Assembly (NCBI RefSeq): GCF_027925525.1
Contig: NZ_BSDJ01000005.1
Span: 62,001 to 126,000 of the forward strand
Direction of reading: 5' to 3'
Length of the DNA stretch: 64,000 nt
From: Paenibacillus tyrphae
Lineage (GTDB): Bacteria > Bacillota > Bacilli > Paenibacillales > NBRC-103111
Shown here: positions 34,159 to 42,460 of the stretch, one piece after another
Position numbering within the stretch: position 1 is the first letter of the stretch
How the letters are laid out: each line of letters begins with the position of its first letter
The notes under the pieces: model-generated
The model's input: only the letters and a program-made list of their open reading frames with translations
The model's database searches: none
What the model was told of the DNA's origin: nothing
Translations under genes and position numbers: made by a program

Positions 34159-35007
34159 ATGCGTTTCGGCTGTCATATCAGTATTCGGGGCGGTTATGCG
34201 GAAGCGGCAAAGACGGCGGTAAAGCTTGGAGCCCAGTCATTCCAATATTTTCCCAAAAATCCACGAAGCCTGACCGTAAAGTCGTTCAACCGCCAGGACG
34301 CCGAGCAGTGCGACCGGTTTTGCCGCGAGCACGGCCTGCTCAGTATCGCTCACACTCCTTATCCGACGAATCTTGCCGTAAGTCCGGGCGAGCTGCGCCA
34401 GGCGACGATCGCTTCGCTTCGCAACGATCTTGAGATTGCTGACGCGTGCGGTTCGGTCGGCGTTGTGGTCCATTTTGGCAAATATAAAGGGGAAGACCCG
34501 TTACAAGGCTATAAAAATATTATACAATGTATGAATGAAGCGCTTGCCGGCTATACGGGCCGTTCGCTGCTGCTGATCGAGAATCAGGCGGGCGAAGGGA
34601 CCTCCATGGGGACGACGCTTGAGGAGCTCGTGCAAGTGCGGAATCTTTGCGCTTTTCCGGGGCTTGTCGGCTTTTGCCTCGATACATGTCATGCTTTTGC
34701 CTCGGGCTTGTGGCCCTCCTCCAAGGACGGATGGCCGGAGCTGGAGCGGCATGCGGCAGCGACCGGTTATTTGCAGCACCTCCGGGCGATTCATCTGAAC
34801 GATTCCGTGTATCCGCGAGGCGCGCATAAAGATCGGCATGCCATGATCGGCCGGGGCGAAATCGGGGAAGCCAGGTTCGCTTCGCTCTTGCGCTCGACTG
34901 TGCTCAAGTCAATGCCCAACCTTCCGGCGGTGCTGGAAACGCCTGTCCTGCGAGGGAGCACGCACGCTTCAGAAATTCGATACGTCAAGGAGCTGAGCGA
35001 AGGGTGA
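34159..35007 (+). CDS. nfo: Endonuclease IV (AP endonuclease)
   Basis: Cleaves at abasic sites and removes blocked 3' ends; acts after glycosylases. The 282-residue TIM barrel has the family starts FGCHISIRGG and FQYFPKNPR, the metal ligands in IAHTPYPTN, VVVHFGKYKG, LLIENQAGEG, FCLDTCHAFASG, and HLNDSVYPRGAHKDRH, which supply the three-zinc site. GAGGGGGCG precedes ATG 34159; the upstream frame to 34006 lies within the glycosylase gene. The stop overlaps the next start by four bases. Confidence 0.94.
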   Translation: MRFGCHISIRGGYAEAAKTAVKLGAQSFQYFPKNPRSLTVKSFNRQDAEQCDRFCREHGLLSIAHTPYPTNLAVSPGELRQATIASLRNDLEIADACGSVGVVVHFGKYKGEDPLQGYKNIIQCMNEALAGYTGRSLLLIENQAGEGTSMGTTLEELVQVRNLCAFPGLVGFCLDTCHAFASGLWPSSKDGWPELERHAAATGYLQHLRAIHLNDSVYPRGAHKDRHAMIGRGEIGEARFASLLRSTVLKSMPNLPAVLETPVLRGSTHASEIRYVKELSEG

Positions 35008-35345
35008 TTCACGTTTATTTGGACGATTATCGCGCTTGTCCCAAAGGCTTCGTACCTGCCCGTACCGTGGACGAATGCTTGCTGCTGCTGCAGGAGTGCG
35101 AAGTGGACGTGCTTTCGCTAGACTACGACTTGGGCTGGGGACAGCCTAACGGACTGGAATTGGTTCGGGCGATGGCAAGCGCGGGCTTATTTCCGCAGCG
35201 CATTTATTTGCATACGTCGAGCGACGCGGGCCGTCAGCAAATGTTTCAACTGCTGTATGCGAGCAAGCCGGAGCACGTCCGGCTGACGAACGGTCCGATG
35301 CCTACCGGGCTGCTTATGGAAATTTCCGAAATTGTAAAAGAATAG
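35004..35345 (+). CDS. Cyclic-phosphate processing receiver-domain protein
   Basis: A single-domain 113-residue protein related to response-regulator receiver domains but lacking an output domain. It has the family signature VYLDDYRACPKGF, the LSLDYDLGWGQPNG region and IYLHTSS, matching the cREC_REC family proposed to process cyclic phosphates. It starts with GTG 35004, overlapping the nfo stop (GTGA), so it is translationally coupled. The proposed chemistry is from comparative work on the family; no substrate is known here. Confidence 0.78.
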   Translation: MIHVYLDDYRACPKGFVPARTVDECLLLLQECEVDVLSLDYDLGWGQPNGLELVRAMASAGLFPQRIYLHTSSDAGRQQMFQLLYASKPEHVRLTNGPMPTGLLMEISEIVKE

Positions 35346-35364
35346 GTTGTGGTTCAACGTGACG

Positions 35365-36132
35365 ATGGTCTTATCCTTGCAAGATATTCATTTTATCCGC
35401 GAAGACCGGCATATTTTGTCCGGGGTCAATATCGATATTCGTCAAGGGGAGCACTGGGTCGTGCTTGGCCGGAACGGTTCGGGCAAAACGACGGTTCTGG
35501 AGCTGATGAACGGCTACGAGTTCCCGACCCGGGGCAAAGTACAAGTGCTCGGCAATACATACGGACAATGCGACGTCCGCGAAGTCCGCAAGCAGATCGG
35601 CTATATCAGCCAATCGCTTTATGAGAAATTAAATGCCGGGGACCCGGTGTGGGAAGTGATTGCCACCGGCGAATTCGGTTACTTGCGTTTTTATGAAGAA
35701 ATTCCGCAGTCCGCCCGCGAGAAGGCGATCGCCATGCTGGACAAGGTGAAGCTTGCCCATTTGGCCAACCAGCCACTTGGTACGCTGTCGCAAGGCGAGC
35801 GGAAGAAAGTGATGCTGGCGCGCGCTTTGATGACAAATCCGTCCATTCTCATTATGGACGAGCCTTGTTCAGGTCTCGACTTGTACGAGCGTGAGCGGCT
35901 GCTTGAAAATATCAACGTACTCGGCGGCCAGCAAATGACGGTCATTTATGTCACGCATCACATCGAAGAGATCGTACCGCTTTTCACGCACGTTGTGCTG
36001 ATTGAGCAGGGGCGAATTATTGCTTCCGGTGCGAAGCGGGACGTGTTGACCGAGGAAAATCTCGCAAAGGCGTATCAAGTGCCGATTCGGATCGAATGGT
36101 CCGGAGACCGGCCTTGGATTAAGGTGCTGTGA
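35365..36132 (+). CDS. ABC transporter ATP-binding protein, YlmA-like
   Basis: An ATPase of 255 residues with Walker A GRNGSGKTT, Q-loop YISQ, signature LSQGERKK, Walker B ILIMDEPCSGLD and switch His in THHIEEI. No membrane partner gene is adjacent. It resembles YlmA of Bacillus, an orphan ATPase of unknown function. The start is uncertain: TTG 35347, GTG 35359 and ATG 35365 are all in frame with weak ribosome sites; ATG 35365 is given. It overlaps the next gene by one base (TGATG). Confidence 0.85.
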   Translation: MVLSLQDIHFIREDRHILSGVNIDIRQGEHWVVLGRNGSGKTTVLELMNGYEFPTRGKVQVLGNTYGQCDVREVRKQIGYISQSLYEKLNAGDPVWEVIATGEFGYLRFYEEIPQSAREKAIAMLDKVKLAHLANQPLGTLSQGERKKVMLARALMTNPSILIMDEPCSGLDLYERERLLENINVLGGQQMTVIYVTHHIEEIVPLFTHVVLIEQGRIIASGAKRDVLTEENLAKAYQVPIRIEWSGDRPWIKVL

Positions 36133-37169
36133 TGAACGACTCGACATTTATCGGCACGTCCAACCGGGGATTTGCCCAGCAGGCGCAAGAAGAGCTTCGG
36201 CGTCTGCTTGATCAGTCTGTTAAATTTGAATGGCTGGTTCCGGGCGAAGTGTTTGTATTCACATCCGAATTTGAGCGCAGCGATACGATTGGCCGCATCC
36301 TGGCACAGGAGCCCGTATTTCTGCGGCATATGCAGCCGGTCGATGTGGCGCAACCGTGGGACGGTACTTTCGATCATGCGCTTCACCCTATTCATGAGAT
36401 GCTTGTCGCTGCGGGAGCGTCGCTGAAGCAGATGAACGTAGCGATACAAGCTAGAAAAGCGGAAGGGGAAGCTTTAGCGGGTCTGTCCCTGCCGTCGGTT
36501 CGCTCTTCCGTTGAAGAGATGCTGACAGCGGTGTTCGAGGCGAATCCGGTATCGCGCGATGCGGACCTGATCCTTTCCCTGTATTTTACGGAAGCTAAGC
36601 TGTATTTCGGCTTGTCCCGGCCGCAGGACAATTTGTCCGATTGGTCCGGCGGAGCCATCCGCTTCCGTAAGGAAGAGGGACAAGTGTCGCGAGCCAAGTT
36701 CAAGCTGTTGGAGGCGGAGCAGGCCTTCGGCCTGGATTTGTCCCAGTACCGGTCCGCGCTCGATATCGGCGCGGCGCCGGGCGGATGGACATCGCTGCTG
36801 CTGGAGCGCGGACTTCGGGTAACTGCGATCGACCCGGCCAAGCTGGACGCGACGTTGCTGCGTCATCCGCAGCTTACGTATTTTCAGAAAAAGGCGGACG
36901 AGGTTTCGTTTACTGCAAATGCATTCGATCTGCTCGTTTGCGACATGAGCTGGAGCCACCGTCAAATGGCCAAGCTAGTCCGGGGGCTGCTGGATGCGCT
37001 GCAGCCGGGTGGAACGGCTGTTATCACGGTGAAGCTGATGCACAAGAAGGCGTTTCAAACGATTCGCGAAGTGGTGAGCGATCTGGCTCCGGAGCTGGAG
37101 CTTCAGCAAGCGAAGCAGCTTTTTCACAACCGCGAGGAGCTGACGCTGTTTTTGATGAAGCAAGTGTAA
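36132..37169 (+). CDS. RlmM/FtsJ-like SAM-dependent RNA methyltransferase
   Basis: A 345-residue protein with a C-terminal Rossmann methyltransferase: ALDIGAAPGGWTSLLLERG is the FtsJ-like SAM site and LLVCDMSW the catalytic-loop region, with a VTVKLMHKK strand that carries the family Lys. The N-terminal 180 residues resemble the THUMP-like part of RlmM, which methylates C2498 of 23S rRNA in Escherichia coli. The exact target here is not known. ATG 36132 lies in TGATG overlap with the ABC gene. Confidence 0.83.
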   Translation: MNDSTFIGTSNRGFAQQAQEELRRLLDQSVKFEWLVPGEVFVFTSEFERSDTIGRILAQEPVFLRHMQPVDVAQPWDGTFDHALHPIHEMLVAAGASLKQMNVAIQARKAEGEALAGLSLPSVRSSVEEMLTAVFEANPVSRDADLILSLYFTEAKLYFGLSRPQDNLSDWSGGAIRFRKEEGQVSRAKFKLLEAEQAFGLDLSQYRSALDIGAAPGGWTSLLLERGLRVTAIDPAKLDATLLRHPQLTYFQKKADEVSFTANAFDLLVCDMSWSHRQMAKLVRGLLDALQPGGTAVITVKLMHKKAFQTIREVVSDLAPELELQQAKQLFHNREELTLFLMKQV

Positions 37170-37209
37170 CTGGCTGTTCTGGCAATGCGAGCCGAAAGGA
37201 GCTTTGCGG

Positions 37210-37842
37210 ATGTCGGATGCGTTTTTTTGGAACGACTTGTTCTCCAAGCTGAGACCGGAGCAGGTCAAGTACGATTTATGGCTGGAGCCGTTCATCGGAG
37301 GGCTTGATCCTGCCGGGACCGGTCCCATACTGGATCTTGGTTGCGGCGCCGGGAACGATACGCTGTATTTAACGGAAAAAGGTTACTCCGTCATCGCTTG
37401 CGACCGTTCGGCCGAAGCGCTAATGCGGGTGCAAGAGCTTGTGCCGCAAGTTAAAACGGAGCGGCTTGATTTGCTGCAGCCGCTGCCGTTTCCGGACGGT
37501 TTGGCGCGGGCTGTGGTGACGGATTTAAGTCTCCATTACTTCTCATGGAGCGATACCGGGAGAATCGTCGCAGACATTTCCCGGGTGCTTCAGCCAGGCG
37601 GGCAGCTTTGGTGCCGGGTCAATTCGACGAGGGACTTCGAATACGGCGCCGGACAAGGTAGGCTTATCGAGCCGAATTATTACGAATTGAATGGGCAGCG
37701 CAAACGTTTCTTCGATCGTCCGCAGCTGGAACGGCTGTTTCAGGAATGGCAAGTCTCGTTTTTACAGGAGCAGACCATGGACCGCTATGATAAACCGAAG
37801 GTTGTCTGGGTACTAGCTGCAACTAGGCCCGAGCTTCGTTAA
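37210..37842 (+). CDS. Class I SAM-dependent methyltransferase
   Basis: A 210-residue methyltransferase of unknown substrate. The SAM motif is LDLGCGAGNDT; motif II region ACDRSAEAL; motif for the catalytic loop AVVTDLSLHYFSW and the post-motif VLQPGGQLWCR follow. Such proteins are often related to tellurite-resistance or thiopurine enzymes, but nothing here decides. AAAGGAGC is eight bases before ATG 37210. It follows the RlmM-like gene by 40 bases and is the last gene before a promoter gap. Confidence 0.85.
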   Translation: MSDAFFWNDLFSKLRPEQVKYDLWLEPFIGGLDPAGTGPILDLGCGAGNDTLYLTEKGYSVIACDRSAEALMRVQELVPQVKTERLDLLQPLPFPDGLARAVVTDLSLHYFSWSDTGRIVADISRVLQPGGQLWCRVNSTRDFEYGAGQGRLIEPNYYELNGQRKRFFDRPQLERLFQEWQVSFLQEQTMDRYDKPKVVWVLAATRPELR

Positions 37843-37887
37843 TCTGGGTGGCAGGCAAAGCGGAAATGTAATTTTTGCCCCGGGCTC

Positions 37888-37915
37888 TTGCGCTTCCCAT
37901 TTTTTATGCTATAAT
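37888..37915 (+). promoter_or_regulatory. Promoter of the Tad operon leader
   Basis: TGCTATAAT at 37907-37915 is an extended -10 with perfect TATAAT; TTGCGC at 37888-37893 is a weak -35 with 16-base spacing. Confidence 0.65.
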
Positions 37916-37939
37916 ACGGTTAATTGCATATTTACAAAA

Positions 37940-37992
37940 GCGGAAGCACCGCTGACCAAGGAATGAAATTCCTGTCAGTGTGTGCTTTTTTT
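37940..37992 (+). terminator. Attenuator-like hairpin in the Tad operon leader
   Basis: A three-part stem (AAGCAC/GTGCTT, CTGAC/GTCAG, AGGAAT/ATTCCT with a GAA loop) is followed by seven T residues, only about 20 bases after the expected transcript start. A competing small hairpin GCGG-AAGCA-CCGC (37940-37952) uses the 5' side of the lower stem. This could be an attenuator, or the end of a 70-base small RNA. Confidence 0.65.
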
Positions 37993-38112
37993 GTGTTTCT
38001 AAGGGGGGAACTGGAGAGTATGTGATCTATGAACCGCAGGGAAGAAGTATCGAGGCAAAAGGAGATACGGGAATAAGCTAGGTGCACAAATACGAAGGAG
38101 GTGGTGCCGCCG

Positions 38113-39225
38113 GTGGCTAAAATTATGCTGGTGCTGTTGGACGAAGATGCCTATTTTGGTGAGATGCTATCCGCCTACGTCCGCTCGTCCGAATATGCGG
38201 AGCGGTTCAGTATACGCGTGTTTACGTCGATGGACGAAGGAGTCCGGTTTGTAGAACAAAACAAAGAACCGCTGATTATTATGGTTCATGAATCGCTTAC
38301 GCCGCTGCCTGACGCCGTATTCGGGCTTAAACCGGGGTGTACGGTTGTGATCAGCGATTCGGCAAGAGAGGGCGGACTGCTCGAATACCCGGTTATGTTC
38401 AAATACCAGCCTCTGGACAGGCTGTTATCGGGCATTACGGCGCATTACAACGAATTTTGTGCAGGTGAGCCGCTGCGGGGAAACCGGGGAGCGAAGACGG
38501 TTGCCGTTTATTCGGGCGTCGGCGGAGCGGGCAAAACAGTAACGGCGGTTCATTTGGCGTACCAGCTTGCCCAGCAGGGGGAACGTGTCTTCTGTTTGGG
38601 ACTAGAGCTGCTCCCGTCCCGGGCTTGGTATGTCCAGGCAGGAACGGAGGAAATGGAGTCGTTTTCCCAGCTTTTATATTATGCCAAGACGGCCCGAGCA
38701 CTTATTTCTTCCAAGCTGGAAGTGCTCAAAAGGAAACATCCCGACTGCAAGTTCGACTTCATTCCTCCGTCGATGCACCTGAAAGAACTGGCGGAGATGG
38801 AAGCGTCCGATCTGAAGCACATTTTGCAAGGGATCGAAGCCACAGGGATGTACGACCGTATCGTAATCGATTTGGACTCGGCGCCGCATGCTGTGACAAG
38901 GGAGGCGATTCAAGGGGCCGACCTCGTTTTATGGCTGCTGCTGGACGACTGCGTACATTTGAGCAAAAACGCCGAACTGCTCCGAAGCTGGACTGCCGGG
39001 GAGCGAACGACAGATTGGCTGCATCGGGTGCGGTTCGTACATAACAAAAATGCTGGACAGACGGTGAACCGGTTCGAAGCATACGGATTTGCACATCGCA
39101 GTGAACTGCCTTACGTCCCCGAATGGAAAGGCGTTGGGCGAGTGGAGGACATGATGTCGTCAGCCTTTGCCTTGGCCGCTGCCGGTTTGGTTCGAGCTGG
39201 TGGGGAAGGATCGCGGTACGGATGA
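38113..39225 (+). CDS. Tad pilus protein CpaE/TadZ (ParA-like ATPase)
   Basis: TadZ-type proteins place the Tad machine in the cell. The 370-residue product has an N-terminal receiver-like domain (MAKIMLVLLDEDAYFGEML) and a ParA/MinD-like domain. Its Walker A is GVGGAGKT at about residue 135; the signature Lys of the deviant Walker A (KGGxGK) is Val, as reported for atypical TadZ proteins. DLDSAP is the Walker A'/B region. GTG 38113 is preferred: AAGGAGGTG at 38095-38103 lies nine bases ahead. Its end overlaps cpaF by four bases. First gene of the Tad operon. Confidence 0.82.
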   Translation: MAKIMLVLLDEDAYFGEMLSAYVRSSEYAERFSIRVFTSMDEGVRFVEQNKEPLIIMVHESLTPLPDAVFGLKPGCTVVISDSAREGGLLEYPVMFKYQPLDRLLSGITAHYNEFCAGEPLRGNRGAKTVAVYSGVGGAGKTVTAVHLAYQLAQQGERVFCLGLELLPSRAWYVQAGTEEMESFSQLLYYAKTARALISSKLEVLKRKHPDCKFDFIPPSMHLKELAEMEASDLKHILQGIEATGMYDRIVIDLDSAPHAVTREAIQGADLVLWLLLDDCVHLSKNAELLRSWTAGERTTDWLHRVRFVHNKNAGQTVNRFEAYGFAHRSELPYVPEWKGVGRVEDMMSSAFALAAAGLVRAGGEGSRYG

Positions 39226-40442
39226 AGGACGTCGCGGTAAAGCAACTGATCAAACAGCGCGTACAGGATAGCTTGGATTATGGAAACGCGTTGTCGGACG
39301 AGCAACTGATGGAGCAGATTGAGCAAATCGTGTTTGCTTACTCTAGAGAATCATTTTTGACCGCGGGGCAAAAGCAGACGTTGGTGCAAGAGGTGTTTCA
39401 CTCGTTCCGCGGTTTGGACGTGCTCCAACCGCTCGTCGACGATCGGACGATTACTGAAATTATGATCAATTCCCATGACCAGATCTTCGTTGAAAAAGAA
39501 GGCCGTGTGCTGGAGACGGATATCCGTTTCGAAAGCAGGGATAAGCTGGAAGATACGATTCAAGCGATTGTCGGCCGGGTCAACCGGATTGTGAATGAGT
39601 CGACTCCGATCGTCGACGCCCGGCTTGCGGACGGTTCTCGTGTCAACGTCGTACTGCCGCCGATTGCGTTGAAAGGCCCGGCGATGACGATCCGAAAATT
39701 TCCGGAACACCCGATGACGCTGGACGATCTGATTGCACGTCAGGCTCTTACGCGCGAAGCAGCAGAGCAGCTTATCCGCTTCGTCAAAGCAAAATACAAT
39801 ATATTTATCGGAGGGGGAACAGGCTCGGGGAAAACGACATTTCTCAATGCGCTGGGACAATATATTCCGCCGGACGAACGCGTCATCACGATCGAAGATT
39901 CGGCCGAGTTGCAAATTCGCGGCGTGCCGAACCTCGTCAGCCTTGAGACCCGCAATGCCAATACGGAAGGAAAGGGCGGGATTACGATTCGAGACTTGAT
40001 CCGCTCATCGCTGCGGATGCGGCCGAATCGCATCATTGTCGGAGAGGTTCGGGGGGCTGAAGCATTGGATATGCTTGCAGCTCTTAATACTGGGCATGAC
40101 GGATCGTTATCCACGGGTCATGCCAATTCGGTTCAGGATATGCTGAGTCGTTTGGAGACGATGGTATTGAGTGGGGCCAACCTGCCGGTTGAAGTCGTGC
40201 GCAAACAAATCGCGTCGGCGATCGATATAATGATCCACTTGACCCGTCTTCGCGACCGTTCCAGACGGGTAACGGAAATTACCGAAGTTATTGGGGTCGA
40301 CGAAGGGGAGGTGAAGCTTAATCCGCTTTTCCGGTTCGTGGAAACGGGCGAATCGGCGGAAGGCAAAGTAATCGGGCAGCTTGAACCTACCGGCAATGAA
40401 CTGGAAGGGACATGGAAGCTGGAGATGGCAGGCTTGATCTAG
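39222..40442 (+). CDS. cpaF: Tad pilus assembly ATPase CpaF/TadA
   Basis: A secretion ATPase that powers pilus assembly and retraction. The 406-residue product has an N-terminal domain with a three-helix lead, the MINSHDQIFVE strand, the Walker A GGGTGSGKTT at about residue 196, the Asp box ITIEDSAEL, Walker B IIVGEVRGAEA and the His box TGHDGSLSTGHANS. GGGGAAGGA lies upstream of ATG 39222. The longer frame from 39123 lies inside cpaE. It is coupled to cpaE by the ATGA overlap. Confidence 0.95.
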   Translation: MKDVAVKQLIKQRVQDSLDYGNALSDEQLMEQIEQIVFAYSRESFLTAGQKQTLVQEVFHSFRGLDVLQPLVDDRTITEIMINSHDQIFVEKEGRVLETDIRFESRDKLEDTIQAIVGRVNRIVNESTPIVDARLADGSRVNVVLPPIALKGPAMTIRKFPEHPMTLDDLIARQALTREAAEQLIRFVKAKYNIFIGGGTGSGKTTFLNALGQYIPPDERVITIEDSAELQIRGVPNLVSLETRNANTEGKGGITIRDLIRSSLRMRPNRIIVGEVRGAEALDMLAALNTGHDGSLSTGHANSVQDMLSRLETMVLSGANLPVEVVRKQIASAIDIMIHLTRLRDRSRRVTEITEVIGVDEGEVKLNPLFRFVETGESAEGKVIGQLEPTGNELEGTWKLEMAGLI

Positions 40443-40477
40443 CAGGATGAAGGCAGGAAAGGGGGAGGATATCAAAC

Positions 40478-41305
40478 ATGAACAAATCGGCTTTCGGCCG
40501 TTTGCGCGCCTTTGCGGGGTTGTCTTTCGGCACGAAGCCGGCGCCTGCGGTCTCTAAAGCTAAGCTTCCGGATTATAACGAATACCAACTGACGTGGGGA
40601 CAAAAGGCCACTGCTACCTTTTACGGTGCAGCCGTTATGTCGGGGATAGCTATGGTGTTTTATAAAAATCCGTTGATTGCCGGGCTATTTGCCTTAACCG
40701 GGTTTTATTATCCTGTCATGCGGCGCAAGGCGATCATAGCTAAAAGGAAAGCACAGCTTAAACAGCAGTTTAAGCAAATGCTTGCTTCGTTGGCCTCTTC
40801 CATGGGGGCGGGCCGCTCGATCGAATCGTCTTTTAACGAGGCGCTTGACGATTTACGGCTGCTGTATCCTGATACGGGAGCGATGATTGTGCGAGAGCTT
40901 GAGCTCATCATCTGGCGGCTGCAAAACGGAGAAACCGTCGAGGCATGCTTGCTCGACTTCAGCCGTCGGGCTCACATCGAAGAGATCGGCCAGTTTGCGG
41001 ACGTTTTCGTTATATGCAAGCGGACGGGCGGCAGTCTAGTTCAGGTGGTTCGGCGAACGGCCGTCATTATCCAAGAAAAATTGGATATCGAACAGGACAT
41101 CCAAGTGGCATTGGCCCAAAAGAAATTCGAATCCAAAGTACTCACGGTTGCACCTGTCATTCTCATTGCAGCGCTCGCTTGGATGACGCCGGATTATATG
41201 GAACCACTGTATGAAGGTGGAGGCTTGCTTATCATGACCGGTGCGCTTTGGGTATTGTTCGGCTGCTTTGCCTTGGCACAAAAAATTATGAATATAAAGG
41301 TGTGA
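40478..41305 (+). CDS. Tad pilus inner-membrane platform protein TadB
   Basis: A type II secretion F-domain protein, half of the membrane platform. The 275 residues show two membrane segments near 45-85, the cytoplasmic F domain (QFKQMLASLASSMGAGRSIE ... LLYPDTG ... ICKRTGGSL), and two C-terminal segments near 228-270. GGGGGAGG precedes ATG 40478. It follows cpaF by 35 bases and precedes tadC by 6. Confidence 0.92.
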   Translation: MNKSAFGRLRAFAGLSFGTKPAPAVSKAKLPDYNEYQLTWGQKATATFYGAAVMSGIAMVFYKNPLIAGLFALTGFYYPVMRRKAIIAKRKAQLKQQFKQMLASLASSMGAGRSIESSFNEALDDLRLLYPDTGAMIVRELELIIWRLQNGETVEACLLDFSRRAHIEEIGQFADVFVICKRTGGSLVQVVRRTAVIIQEKLDIEQDIQVALAQKKFESKVLTVAPVILIAALAWMTPDYMEPLYEGGGLLIMTGALWVLFGCFALAQKIMNIKV

Positions 41306-41311
41306 AGCGAT

Positions 41312-42181
41312 TTGTGGATGCTCGCGCTATTGCTGTTGGAGCTGCTCGCCGTTGCCGGTGCGGCTTGGGCAGGATTTCCCAAGTATGCTCCATGGGTCCG
41401 CGACGAGCGAGGTCTTTCTCGATCAGATGCGTTCTATTGGCTCACCCCAGCAGGCTTATGGTTTATGGACCGGACGAAGCTAGCCGATCGACTATCCGAG
41501 CCGCTCGGCAAGGTGCATCGCATCATGATAGGACTGCACGGAGCGAAACCGGCGATCTCGGAAACGAAATGGTTTGCAGCCAAGACGCTTACTATTGCTT
41601 ATGGCCTGATTATTTTGAGCACCATGGCCGGCTTGGCTGCCGGAGAAGCCGAGATGTTGATTTATGGCCTGCCGTTGACGATTTTTGCTCCGTTTCTGAT
41701 GTACAAACAAGCAGCTGGGGAGCTTAAACGGAAGAAACAGTCCATTTTAATTGAGCTTCCGGAAATTTTGAACCAGTTGATGCTGCTGGTTGGCGCAGGC
41801 GAAACGGTGCCGCAGGCCCTGGTACGGATTGCGAATGGAAAAGAGGCTGGTGGCAGTCCGTTAATGGCCGAATTGAAGGAAACTGTTCACGTCCTTAAGG
41901 TGAACGTATCCTTTTCCAAAGCGATGGAGGACTTCAGCAAGCGGTGCGCAATGCAGGAGGTTTCGCTGTTTACGACAACGCTGCTGTTGAATTATAAGCG
42001 GGGTGGCGATGAACTGGTAATGGCTTTGAGGGAACTGTCCGTAAACCTGTGGGAGAAGCGCAAGGCGCTTGCCAAAACGCTCGGTGAAGAGGCGGCGTCC
42101 AAGCTGGTGTTTCCGATGGTCATGATATTTTTCGTCGTCATGGTTATGGTAGCGGCCCCTGCTTTAATGATGATGAACTAA
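41312..42181 (+). CDS. Tad pilus inner-membrane platform protein TadC
   Basis: The second F-domain platform protein, 289 residues. Membrane segments near 3-22, 88-105, 112-130 and 268-288 frame a cytoplasmic domain with IELPEILNQLMLLVGAGE and the closing SKLVFPMVMIFF. TTG 41312 is chosen with AAGGTG nine bases before it; ATG 41318 is an alternative. It lies between tadB and the pilin gene. Confidence 0.9.
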   Translation: MWMLALLLLELLAVAGAAWAGFPKYAPWVRDERGLSRSDAFYWLTPAGLWFMDRTKLADRLSEPLGKVHRIMIGLHGAKPAISETKWFAAKTLTIAYGLIILSTMAGLAAGEAEMLIYGLPLTIFAPFLMYKQAAGELKRKKQSILIELPEILNQLMLLVGAGETVPQALVRIANGKEAGGSPLMAELKETVHVLKVNVSFSKAMEDFSKRCAMQEVSLFTTTLLLNYKRGGDELVMALRELSVNLWEKRKALAKTLGEEAASKLVFPMVMIFFVVMVMVAAPALMMMN

Positions 42182-42226
42182 TTAAGCAACAGATATAGTC
42201 TTGCGACAATAGAGGAGGAAAAAGGA

Positions 42227-42445
42227 ATGGAAGCTTTGAAAACGGCGTGGCAGCGGTTTTTGAAAGAAGAAGACGGACTTGGTACGCTTGAGATTTTGTT
42301 AATCATTGCGGTGTTGCTCATTATTGCGATTGCTTTCCGAAAGTGGATCACGAAGTGGATGGAAAGCTTATTTAACGATGCCAGTAAAGAAATAAAGGAT
42401 TCCAAAAATGTAAATATCGACGATAGCAAGTTAGGCACGCCCTGA
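42227..42445 (+). CDS. Flp-type major pilin
   Basis: A 72-residue Flp1-like pilin. After a short charged leader ending EEDGLG, a Glu follows (TLE) and then an unbroken hydrophobic stretch (ILLIIAVLLIIAIAF), the class III signal that the prepilin peptidase cuts. The mature end is hydrophilic and Lys/Asp-rich. GAGGAGG lies before ATG 42227. It sits right after tadC, the usual place in Gram-positive Tad operons. Confidence 0.88.
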   Translation: MEALKTAWQRFLKEEDGLGTLEILLIIAVLLIIAIAFRKWITKWMESLFNDASKEIKDSKNVNIDDSKLGTP

Positions 42446-42460
42446 CCTTGGCATGATGAC

